A stretch of 64,000 bases of DNA from Balanoglossus misakiensis (taxonomy: Eukaryota; Hemichordata), in contig CM082583.2 in NCBI GenBank assembly GCA_040954595.2, positions 3,906,001 to 3,970,000 of the forward strand, given 5' to 3'. This document shows, in pieces, positions 11,470-23,300 of this stretch. The translations under genes were made by a program, and so were the position numbers. The notes beneath the pieces were generated by a model. It was not told the DNA's origin and searched no databases. It worked only from the letters and a program-made list of their open reading frames with translations. The first letter of the stretch is position 1. Each line of letters starts with the position of its first letter.

Positions 11470-14400
11470 ATGTATTCCCTGGCAAGTCTCGGCTTTATGT
11501 TGCTATATGCTGTTTATATTCCTATGTCGCAACAAGGTAAGTGTAGGGAAGACACAGGGACTAGAACCTACCCTTAAACGATGTTTTGTTATTTTACGGT
11601 ATTTCTGTGGCCTTTATCCTGTGTAATATAGACGTGTGCAGTTTAGGTAGATGTCATATGGATTTTCTGTGCTAACATGGGATATTTTTTATATTGAAGC
11701 GATAATTTGACATTTTCTTTTTTTGATGATTTTTCATACAACATCTCAAGAAATTGCTCTTAAATTTATTGTGAATGTATACAGGCATGCATGTCTCTTA
11801 AATGCACATTACAATCATTGCACAGTTAACAATATCCGAATATTTTTTGTGGTGTTGAAATTAATTTTGAGAATGCACTTATGTGATGGCTTTCATATTG
11901 TGTTTACCGGGTCCCACTTATATTCTTGTGACTTGCCAATATTATTGTAACCAACATACTGTATACGGGAGCAATATTGCTAAAAATCCCTTGTCTGATT
12001 GCTTTGTGATTTGATTTTAGGGTCATCGGATTTCCCTCATTACCTTTTTGCCAAAATTGTCGTGGAAATATTAATTTTTGTACTTCTTCCTGATTTGTGG
12101 TCAAAAACTCAAAATGGCTTGCCGAAATTTTGTTTTAGGGTCCTTGGGTATTCGTACAGAGAGCAAACAAATCACTTCGTCAATCCCATGACCATAACAT
12201 AAGCGAAGCAAATATATTTGCCTCAAAACGTTTGTAATAGTCTTCTCTCGGCTGACCTAAATATATGACCCTAACGATGCGTTAAGAGAGTGTTTCCTAG
12301 ACTTGTCCATAAACCTCCAAAACATTACAACATTCAACGTCTCTTGAAATAATTGTACTGCTTACCAGTTGCTTTCCATCCACATTGCAAACTCTCAATA
12401 TTGTGTTCCAACGTCATAGGTTTGTTTTATTCTATTTCTTTTTGTCAGAATGCGTAGTGAGACACTTCCTGAGAAATGGTGAGGCGGTTCGACTTAGTCA
12501 TCCAAACTATACGTATGTTTACTTCTATGTTATGTGTACTTGGATAATGAAGAATGCCGATGGTGGAATTATAAAGATCTGCTTCAGGGATTTCGAGTTT
12601 GAATCGCAAGGTGACTTCCTTATAGTCGGAGACGGCGATAACACTAAATCCAGTCAGAGGAACACATATATGTACAATGATAGCATCCCCGGCATCTTTG
12701 TATCGTCAGGAAATCAAGCTTGGATAGATTCGTCGTCGAGTCGAAGAAATAATGCACGAGGATTTCGTGTGACTGTAACTGCATTGGAAAGTGAGTATCA
12801 AGCGTTCCATTTCAATTATATCCCAATCCCAGGGGGATCGTGATCTCCCAAACCAAATAATGACAGTGATGATGACGATTAGATATTAAAAAGAAAGAAA
12901 AATAAAAACATTTCGAACCCTACGTCGAATATTACCACTTCCGATGTTTGCTACATTTTGTAGGTGTATGTTCGGTGATGAAAACAAACGTTTGTGCATT
13001 ATGATGCTGCCCCCTTTTAAAAGTAATGTTAAACCTAATTGAATCATTCTCCTCTACCCTAACCCTATAATCATGAATCGTTCTACCCCCACCCTAACCC
13101 TATAATCATGAATCGTTCTACCCCCACCCTAACCCTATAATCATGAATCGTTCTACCCCCACCCTGACCCTATAATCATGAATCGTTCTACCCCCACCCT
13201 GACCACAACCCCACCTGACAACAACATACAACATGGTCAACAACAACAGCGACAAAAATCCCTATGTAAATACTACTATTAATTATGCAAATTTCAAATT
13301 AAAAATTGTCAATGATCTCCATAATGTTACGTCTACAAAGAAAACCTAAATAGGAGTCTTTTGATGAAAACAAGTCTCCTAACATATGTACCAAAGGTTT
13401 TCCTGGCTATCATTTATCTGAAAATCTGTTCCCGAGGCTTAATATGATACGTGTAGAAGATGGTATACAAGCATGAGTGTTACAATAAAGTCACCCAATG
13501 ATTTTTTGTTTCATATAAATATATGTACAAAGAAACCTACTCAATGTTGGCTTGAAGGTTACACCTACATTAAAATCTACTGGATTGAATGTCCGAAGAT
13601 TTTCTGACATAAGCATAATGTCATGCGTAATTTTCTCACTTGTACAATATAAATATTCTTCATCAGTGACGTGCGTTAAAAGCCCAACATTCAGATATGC
13701 CCAGGGCACTATACTCGCTGCTATACTTTTGTACCATCATTTCTGTACATTTCTCCAAAAAACATTTTTCTACTTTGTCACAGAGATATTAAAGGGACAA
13801 GGTCTCTCTCTCACTGCCCTTGTTCCATTAATTATGTTTGATACAAGACACTGTTTATGTTAATGTACATGTGTGTATGTAGTGAATCAACATTCAACCA
13901 CATACAACTTCCACCTCCCTTGTATTATATGAGAGTAAAAATATGCCCAAAATGAATAAATGGTAGACACTGATTATTCATTTTGGCAAGTTTTTTCATT
14001 CTCACGTCTACAAGCGGGATGGTAGCAGTGTGTGATTCACTATATATCTACATGTACATTAACATAAGTGGTGTCTTGTATCAAACATAATTAATGGAAA
14101 AAGGTCAGCAAGAGAGAGACTTTGTCCCTTTAATGATTATATTTGGTCTTGTTTGCATCGCATTTATCATGTAGGTGCTGCAATTCCTGTGGACGCATGT
14201 CCAACTACATCAGGTGTAAGTATTAAAACCAAACACGTGACAGTTGAAAGGAATTCTAATTAAAATTGCAACAAGTGAGCTTTAGAACACGCTCCTCTGA
14301 CGAGCGAATGCATGGGAGCGTTGTTCAAAGGAATATAGTTATTAACCACAATAAGTTACCCTGCAAAGTTGAGATCAAGGCAATACATATTTGTCAATAT

Positions 14401-17400
14401 ATATCCGCGCGAAAGACGTGCGCCATGACATGGTCATTCGATGACTTAGACTTGCCCTGTCGTCATATATAAGCATACATGTATGTAGATTTCAGGTTAA
14501 CGTATTTTTAAGGACTCTGGAAGTAAAATAAATTGGAATAAATTAGGAAATATACAGTGCACTGCAAAGGAGGGATGTTTTTACATCAGCAAAACACACG
14601 GGAGATGGTCCAATACACCATTAACAGTCCATATCAAACACACTGCACTGCATTGGTTAGATTCTGCTTTGCACACAAGGCATCTGCTGTTTAAAGAGAA
14701 CGTGCATGTCACTGGCAAGAAAATCAAATTTATGTTTTAAACAGTAGGAATCCATACAGTGTCTGAATTCCCCCAAGTTCCCCCTAAAACCGACTGTGCG
14801 CACGCTAGTCTGTAATACCGTTATAAAATGCACATGGCACGGCCTAATATATAAATAACAACTTTGAATTGGTGCGTGAGTAACCCGATGTGAAGTAACG
14901 GGCCAGCTATCGGTACATTACTGCATGTTTTCATCATTTGAGAATGGCTTGAAATTAATGCATGTTAAAATTCACAAACTCGGACAAATATGTGTTGTGT
15001 ATCTGTTCTAAAGTCAAAATGAACTACCTAATCCTTTATTGCGTCATTTCTTGACTCCGATAGGCGCTTGGAAAGTTTAGTCAAGCATCTGACTTGATCG
15101 GGCGACTAGAAGATGCAAATCCGCCTTTAAGGGCAACCCAAGCATTGGCTAAAGGCAAGCGATTACACATTTCCGAGAAATAATAGACGATCCAGTTTGC
15201 GATGACCAGCCGTTGGAGACTTTGCAATTAACATATATTTGAACAGCACGTGTTAGTCCTTGGTCGAAGTGATGCCAGATCAATAATTAATTTATGAATA
15301 GCATTAATGTACCGTGTGGTTGTCTACCTCTTTGCTTACAGGCCAGGGAGGAAACGCTTTTTCAAATATATGCACGATATGGACTATATTTTAGAAAAGA
15401 AATTACTACTCATTCTGCTTTTCATGATAAAAGTTCAATTCTAAATCTTACAGAGATCCTGATACTTCTGGATGAAGGCATCGTGTTAATTCAGTCGCCG
15501 GTCAGTAATGAAACAAGAGACGAGTTGACCAAGTTCCTTCTAAACACAACCGATTCCCTCGCCAAGTCTGTTCTAAGCAAGGTGGAACCCGGCAGCGGGC
15601 CAGTTACCATGGATTCAGAATTCTTTCAATTGCATTTGGAAAGCGATTCTGTGGTGCATCTTACAAACACCTCAATAATACTCCGAGGCGGTAATGGTGT
15701 GAAATTTCCACCGGCAGAGAAGATGTTCTCCAATTTAACTTCTGGAGCAATTGTTAACAGGATTGTAAGAGTCTTACCCTTGTTGTTCATCATAAATATG
15801 TTATTTCTTCCATCTTTGTTAATTACTTAATCACACTTTGTAAACACATGCCAATAAAGTTTATAATGTGTTATCGCCCATAGGTTAATGTTTTCAACAG
15901 AAGTTTGCTTCTTCCAGACTACAATGGAAGGAACACATTTTCAAGAAAATTTGTGTTGAGCTTGTCGTTCACTGACAGAGAAGGCAGAGAGTTAGAAGGT
16001 ATTTATATCATCACAACGCGGTCATTTAATTGCCTTGTCTTAAAGAGGAACTTTGACCAATTAGTTTTGTGCACGAAAGATTTCGTTTTCTATAATGATT
16101 TACATATTTTCTATTGACTCTTCCAGTGAAGGATACAAAAGAAGACATTGAAATCACGTTTGCAAGTGAAGCCCCAGAGTCAGAAACCGCCTCATTAATC
16201 GAAGCTGTGTACATTGAAGCCCGTGACGTCACATATTTTGGATTTAATGTCGAGGTAGGTGAATGGAATTAAAACTAGTTAAATTATGTGTGATGAGCTA
16301 TTAATTATGTCTACTTCTTTGTGCTATCGGCGAGCCAATACCAACAGATTATAACAGAGGAAAGGAAACACGCGGGGAGTGGAGTTAAACACTTGCTCAA
16401 ATAATTTATGTCCGTGTTCATATTTATCACAAAATTAATATTCATTCTATATTCTATGTCGCAGATAACATGGTTGTTACATCCAATTATCATTAAGTTT
16501 GAAAATTGCGAACCTCTGTACGGAAATACAACAGTGTACGTCTTCAATGAACTTACGGCTTACTCTGACAAATACGTTGGATACCAGTTCGCTGTTGATA
16601 TGGAATTTGCAGGAGATTATTCCTCGGTGTTCATTCCAGAAAATTATTTCTTTAGAACTGGAGAGTATTATTTCACATTTACTGTTCCCCACAGTAAGTG
16701 TTCCTGTTTAATATTTACCTTTCACCTCACTTAAGTGTTGTACACACATATCGTTTAAAGCACATTTAATGCTGTATCGTCATGCATTATTTTGATTTGT
16801 TTGCAAGTTCAAACTTAACTAATTATATTGGAACCTATAGTATTATTTGTATCAGAACCTATTTATTTTAATTCACGTAGTAAGAAAGTCCGAACTTCTA
16901 GGCCAAAATGGGTCCACATTCTGGTATTAACAGTCGACGTGACCACCATGTCGAAAAGAACACAGCTTCTTTGAGATTCATTAACTTTTTTTGTATTCTT
17001 TCGATTTTGTAGAGCAAGATATCCAGTTTGCATTCACTGTCATACTAACTACGTGTTATTATCTGAACATCCAGACTGACAGTTGGAAGAGTGGCGGTTG
17101 CCAGGTATACACAATGGTTCCTCAAATGATAATTTTGATTTAGCAGAATCAAATTTGTTGAAACCTTACCCTAGTTTAACCACGGATACTCCAGCATAAC
17201 CTTGATTTAACGTATCGTCTGGATACGACAAAACTGAAAGAGTATAGCAGGAGAAAATTGAGAACTTGGTTAATCTTTGTCATATTCGTCGCTCAGATTC
17301 AAATGGCAGATGAGGAATGTTCAGTTATGTTCGAATGTATTTGTCTGGAGATTCCTTGATAGGCAGGATATGTTGCAATGTCCAAGGGGTTATTATCCCG

Positions 17401-17886
17401 ATATTCTTTATATTTAGATAAACTCTTATCCATTTTACCACCATTGTTTGGTCCAAACCCATTGATTTCTATGGTAAAGATTGATGTCTAATATTAAAAA
17501 GGGAAATGCGTGCCTTATAGTCTACTGGCTATACCGACATATACTAGAGAGTTTCTGTGAAATATGCGCCTGTGATCATTTTGATGATAATGAAGTCAAA
17601 ATGCACAATCCTGAAACACTTGCGAAATGGTTGGTAGCAATGATATCATTGCTCATAAATATTTAAATATTTTTGCAACCGTTATCCCAATCAAATCAGT
17701 CTGAGCTTTAATTGTTTCTCGCATAGCAGAGTGGAAGTAAAGTTCTGGCTCGGGAGACTGAACCAATCCGTGCTTCTTTTAAATCTGCAGGTTTCACCAT
17801 CATCAAACTTCACGTCCACTGTGTGCCTGTGTAACCACCTGACGACATTTGCATCCAGAAAGGCGACAACAATGATATTACCCTAG
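11470..17886 (+). CDS. Secreted CUB-GAIN/GPS protein, copy 1
   Basis: Ten exons join in frame: 11470-11536, 12449-12790, 14175-14215, 15064-15154, 15454-15764, 15884-15998, 16127-16254, 16465-16693, 17013-17104 and 17791-17886 (503 residues). Exon 1 is a signal peptide (MYSLASLGFMLLYAVYI). Exon 2 is one CUB domain (residues about 23-136: CTWIM, DFLIVGDG, ARGFRVT). Exons 4-9 form a GAIN-like fold with many N-glycosylation sites (NTT, NTS, NLTS). Exons 9-10 give the GPS: W, C, then TVCLCNHLTTFA, with cleavage expected between Leu and Thr. The stop comes after SRKATTMILP, so there is no membrane helix, PLAT domain or channel. GAIN/GPS modules are known from adhesion GPCRs and polycystin-1 relatives; here a secreted, self-cleaved protein is inferred. 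The intron after exon 4 uses a GC donor (15155). Ligand and function are unknown. Confidence 0.85.
13061..13200. repeat. 35-bp minisatellite, four copies, in intron 2 of copy 1
   Basis: Repeats start at 13061, 13096, 13131 and 13166. Each begins AACCCTATAATCATGAATCG and ends in a C-rich stretch, so CCCTAACCCT telomere-like words form at the joints. The same locus has one copy in unit 2 and six in unit 3. Confidence 0.9.
13793..14129. mobile_element. 337-bp MITE with TTAA target duplication (AGGGACA family), unit 1
   Basis: TTAA at 13789-13792 and 14130-14133 flank the element. Its ends are long inverted repeats of about 70 bases: AGGGACAAGGTCTCTCTC on the left and the inverse, GAGAGAGACTTTGTCCCT, on the right. 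Unit 3 has the empty site with one TTAA (about 33825-33828). No open frame lies inside. Confidence 0.85.
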
Positions 17887-19570
17887 AAAACGATTGCCAA
17901 CATGCTAATCCAGGATGCATTGCGATTTCCAACATGGCGGCGAACCCACAAAGCCCTCTTCATTGAATGCAGACTGACCATATAAACAGAATTGGATTTT
18001 TATCATAGGAAACCGATGGCCAGAGTTAATCAACCATACTCAATTCCTCTTAACTATATTCACACAAATCTTATTATAGACAATGTCCCTACAACTTCAT
18101 TCAGAACCAACCATGCCAGAGAAAAACATCATCCCTCTTTTCTATGGAGTCTAACGTGAGTTCTAACATGCCATAAGTAATGTCTTAAAGATAACTTGAA
18201 TTCTTTGTTTACCACAGATGTAAATCTTTATGATGCAAGTAAATGTATACAAAAGAAAAAATGTAATTACAGTGTAGTTTTTTTTTAAATTTAAATTTAA
18301 ATACAATAATTATTATGTGGGTTTCCATGTATCTCGTGCTTATGAATGTTAGATGTCGATGTCAAATTAAATCATTGTATTTACATATTTACACATTTAA
18401 CTCAATTATACATTTAGTAATCTATTATTGTGAATTCTTGTATTTTTACAGTCACACATTTACAAAAATATACCTCTTTTGTCGTCTGAAGTACTTTCGT
18501 TTTGAAATCTTTGTAAGATAAAATATTTGCATGCAATCCTTCTGTCAAAACCAACTTTGTCTGATTAATATGTGTCTGCAATGATTTAAGTGGTATTGTA
18601 TTATCAAACGTAGATATTTGATGACAATTGATAACGAAATTCAGATAATTATATCTTAAAATACCTATATCGGACATTATTAAATGCTCAATCAAAAGCA
18701 TGTTTTGTACTGCTCAGATGAAATGAATAATAAAAATACTACAGAAATAAATGCGAGTCTTTAATTGGTCCTTTTCAACCTTAATTAATCAGTGAAGTTT
18801 TTTTAAACATGTAGTACAACGTGGTAGATCGTGCACGTTCACTCTATGTATTGGATGCGATGTCGATCGACATTCTGTATGCTCTGATGTTTATCCTGTT
18901 AGGCCTTACCCTCTGGTGTTGCTGACATTAATTATTTAAGCGCTATCTCTTTCAAAGTCAAATTTCCCCCGGCTATGTGTGTCGCTCGGTATAAGTGTGT
19001 CTTTCTTTTTCATCTTGCAGGCCTATTCCTCAGTTGTATAATAATCATAAACTCCGTGGGGAGTGTGATTCTTTCTTTAGGAGACGCCTTCAGTTCTCTT
19101 TGTGTTCTGACAGTTGGTAAACGCTATTTCAATGCCCCTCACCCTGTCTATAGAGTTTGAAAAGTTCAGTTTGATATTAAGTATTTATAAAAGTTTCCAC
19201 TTCATGCTACGGAGCCAAATAATATAATTAGTTTATGATTTTTGAGTAATAAAATCGACAGCTCATTGTACTAATTCGCATGTTTACTGTACATTCACGA
19301 CAGTTTGGTATTTAAATTTAAAGTTGTACGTGTCATTGTATTTCAAATAACAAAATACTATCACTTTTTCAAGTTAACTTTATAGCTGCAAATTTGCGGT
19401 ACGGTATATAAACAGTGATTGATTTACCTTCTGAACTTGTTAAACGTGGGGGGGGGGGGGGGTTCATTTTTTGCGTGCAACATATGCTGTCTTTATACAC
19501 TCTCATTTCTGCATCTCCCCTGCATCATTCACATGAATTCTCTGTTTTGAAAAGTTTTAACAAAACTTAA

Positions 19571-20074
19571 AGGCACGTAAGCTGTAACTTTTGGGATAAT
19601 TTTCATAATTTTTGTTTCAAACTGCACTACCATTAGTCTATGCAGATGAAGGCAGTGAACTATACACAAGCATTATAAACCCTAAATATGAGTGCATATA
19701 CAAGTTTTAACCAGATAAATAATAAAGCTTTGCTGCAAGCGATTATGGCCGCCACCGTGGGAAAATGCAAGAAACAATGAAAATGATGTATTTCAGGTTA
19801 TGAAACTTCATAAACAAAACATGATCTCATCCACTTGAGCTCATGGAAGTAAATGTACACCACTGAGACATCAGATTTTCATTTTTCATTGCAATATTGC
19901 TCTTTTTTTAAAATTGCTGGAATTTTCTTTTTTCTTTAATTTTTTGCCATTTTGTCATAAATAAATGTTGAGCTTGATATATTATCATGAAATATCATTT
20001 AATAGACATAATTAAAAGCATATATGAGATTATTTACAACTTTAATTTTTTATCCAGTTGCAGCTTACGTGCCT
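19571..20074. mobile_element. 504-bp MITE with TTAA target duplication (AGGCACG family), unit 2 only
   Basis: TTAA at 19567-19570 and 20075-20078 flank it. The terminal inverted repeat AGGCACGTAAGCTGTAACT matches the inverse of the right end at 18 of 19 positions. Unit 3 has the uninterrupted sequence CTTAATTCAC at the same place. A second, left-truncated copy lies at 48186-48654. Confidence 0.9.
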
Positions 20075-20390
20075 TTAATTCACTTACTAAGGTTACTCTT
20101 TTCGAAACGTCTGACATCAACCTACATAATGATGATTGTATTTCATTTATTTTTAATAACTACAGTTTTTCTTTTGTATAAATTCACTTTCTATACATGT
20201 ACATGTCTTTCATCAGACATTGGGGAATAATTGGGAATATGTAGTTTCATGCAGGTCATATTTCAATTCAACTGAAAATCTGCTATTCACAAGTGTCCTT
20301 GTTCTTGTCTCTGTGGCAACACTGGTATCGATAAAAGTGTAAGTTTCTAACTCTCCAGATCACAACGAGACTTGATAGGAAACGTTGAAT

Positions 20391-23300
20391 ATGTATTCCC
20401 TGGCAAGTCTCGGCTTTATGTTGCTATATGCTGTTTATATTGCTATGTCGCAACAAGGTAAGTGTAGGGAAGACACAGGGACTAAAGCCTACCCTTAAAC
20501 GATGTTATGTTATTTTACGGAATTTCTGTGGCCTTTATCCTGTGTAATATAGACGTGTGCAGTTTAGGTAGATGTCATTTAGATTGTCTGTGCTAATATA
20601 AGATATTTTTTATATTGTAGCGATAATTTGACATTTTCTTTTTTTGATGATTTTTCATACAACATCTCAAGAAATTGCTCTTAAATTTATTGTGAATGTA
20701 TACAGGCATGCATGTCTCTTAAATGCACATTACAATCATTGCACAGTTAACAATATCCGAATATTTTTTGTGGTGTTGAAATTAATTTTGAGAATGCACT
20801 TATGTGATGGCTTTCATATTGTGTTTACCGGGTCCCACTTATGTTCTTGTGACTTGCCAATATTATTGTAACCAACATACTGTATATGTGAGCAATATTG
20901 CCAAAAATCCCTTGTCTGATTGCTTTGTGATTTGATTTTAGGGTCATCGGATTTCCTTCATTACCATTTGCCAAAATTGTCGTGGAAATATTAATTTTGT
21001 ACTTGTGGACAATTCTTCCTGATTTGTGGTCAAAAACTCAAAATGGCTTGCCGAAATTTTGTTTTAGGGTCCTGGGGTATTCGTACAGAGAGCAAACAAA
21101 TCACTACGTCAATCCCATGACCATAACATAAGCGAAGCAAATATATTTGCCTCAAAACGTTTGTAATAGTCTTCTCTCGGCTGACCTAAATATAGGACCC
21201 TAACGATGCGTTAACATTACAACATTCAACGTCTCTTGAAATAATTGTACTGCTTACCAGTTGCTTTCCATCCACATTGCAAACTCTCAATATTGTGTTC
21301 CAACCTCATACGTCTGTTGTATTATATTTCTTTTTGTCAGAATGCGTAGTGAGACTCTTCCTGAGAAATGGTGAGGCGGCTCGGCTTAGTCCTCCAAACT
21401 TTACGTATGATCACGACTTTTTTGCGTGTACTTGGATTATGAAGAATGCCGATGGTGGAATTATAAAGATCTGCTTCAATGATTTCGAGTTTGCCTCGCA
21501 AGATGACTTCCTTATAGTCGGAGACGGCGAAAAAACTAAATCCAGTCAGGTGAACACATATTTGTACAATGATAGCATCCCGGGCATCTTTGTATCGTCA
21601 GGAAGACAAGCTTGTATACGTTCGCCGCCGATTCGAAGAAATAAGGCACGAGGATTTCGTGTGACTGCAACTGCATTGGAAAGTGAGTATAAAGGGTTCC
21701 ATTTCAATTATATCCCAATCCCAGGGGGATCGTGATCTCCCAAACCACATAATGACAGTGATGATGACGATTAGATATTAAAAAGAAAGAAAAATAAAAA
21801 CATTTTGAACTCCACGCCGAATATTACCACGTCTGATGTATGTTCAGTGATGAAAACAAACGTTTGTTCATTATGATGCTTCTCCCCTTAAATAGTAATG
21901 TTAAACCTAATTGAATCATTCTCCTCTACCCTAACCCTATAATCATGAATCGTTCTACCCCCACCCTAACCACAACCCCACCTGGCAACAACATACAACA
22001 TGGTCAACAACAACAGCCACAAAAATCCCTCTGTAAATACTACTATTAATTATGCAAATTTCAAATTAAAAATTGCCAATGATCTCCCTAATGTTACGAC
22101 TACAAAGAAAACCTAAATAGGTGTCTTTTAATGAAAACAAGTCTCCTAACATATGTACCAAAGGTTTTCCTGGCTATCATTTATCTGAAAATATGTTCCC
22201 GAAGCTTAATATGATACGTGTAGAGGGTGGTATACAATGGTAATTGCAAACACACATGCTTGCGTGAGTGTTATAATAAAGTCACCCAATTACTGTTTTT
22301 AGGTCCCATTGGTATGTACCATGGGACCTTATGGGATCGGTTGCGTCTGTATGTATGTATGGATGGATGTATGAATGGATGTATGTCTGTATGTACGTCC
22401 ACATCAAAAACTTGAAAACCGCTGCGCGTATGACCTCGATATTTGGTGTGTAGATGAAGGCAGGGCTGTAGATGGGAGTTTGTTCAAATGAAGTTGTCAT
22501 TGCCAAAAATATGCAAATTAGCTGGGAAAATGTGAAATTGGTCAAAACTCAAAAACTCAACAACAACTGGTCATATTGATTTGAAAATTGGTATGCATGT
22601 ACCTTATGTCAACCTCATACAGTCCTGTATGTTTTTAGCTAATATTATTGATTTCCTATTTTTTATGCATTTTTTTGTATTTTTCCATGTTATTGGTAAA
22701 AAGTCTTCATTACTAATTCATTCCTGAAAGTGATGGGATTACTTCTTTCAAATTTAGTATGAAGCTTCCTAATGGTTGTCTGAGTAACCATAGTTTTGTT
22801 CAAATTGTTGCAAAATTCGCATATTTATAATTTTGAGCAATATTTGCCATTTTTGGTCAAATTTTTTTCTCTTTAAAACCGCATGCCAGATTGCTTTGCA
22901 ATTTGGTAGGCATGTTCGTAGGGGTAACCTAAGTAATATGTTGTAAAAAATGTGATATTTTCATAAATGTGTTATCGGGGAAACTTTTGCAATTTTTGTC
23001 AAAAATTGTTTTCTCTGAAACCGCTTGTCATATTGCATTGAACTTTGGCAGCATGTTCCTTGTAGTGATTGAAGTAAGATATTGTACAATTTTGGTGATA
23101 TTTGCATATTTGTGTTTTTGCCACTTTTGAACAAATATTTTTTGTGAAACTGCTTGTTGGGTTGCTTTGACATTTGTTTTTTCTCTGATTGCTTTGAAAT
23201 TTAGGATATAATTTGATAATACATACATGTATATTTGCAACTTTTAATTAATTCTGATACCAGAAATATTCAATATTTAGCGAGTTTTTTTGTAAGTTTC

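Larger units (their letters stand above)
9338..17930 (+). repeat. Tandem array unit 1 (about 8.6 kb)
   Basis: The unit starts at AACATGGCGGCGAA, which recurs at 17931, 28324 and 37115 just after each gene's last exon. Shared sequence covers both the 5' flank and all introns of the CUB-GAIN gene, so the duplication copied the whole locus. Single-copy differences are insertions described separately. Confidence 0.85.

Noticed and set aside
11723-11950. 75-codon frame conserved between units 1 and 2 (also 20644-20871)
   Set aside because: It lies in intron 1 of the CUB-GAIN genes and most of it is deleted in unit 3 with no effect on the gene.
13061-13200. CRISPR-like array
   Set aside because: The repeats are contiguous with no unique spacers and the context is eukaryotic; this is a minisatellite.
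13491-13709. Minus-strand 72-codon frame shared with 23763-23951
   Set aside because: It is conserved only because the whole unit is duplicated; unit 3 has a deletion inside it (near 33600) and no splice partners were found.
15294-15453. Upstream extension of exon 5 in the CUB-GAIN genes
   Set aside because: The possible acceptor at 15342 exists only in copy 1 and would lead to an in-frame stop; the acceptor CTTACAG at 15453 is conserved in all copies and fits the phase.
18975-19160. Hydrophobic frame after gene copy 1 that could encode a membrane helix following the GPS
   Set aside because: The corresponding frame has a stop in unit 1, no phase-compatible join to exon 10 exists because exon 10 ends in a stop, and the sequence also lies before gene 1.
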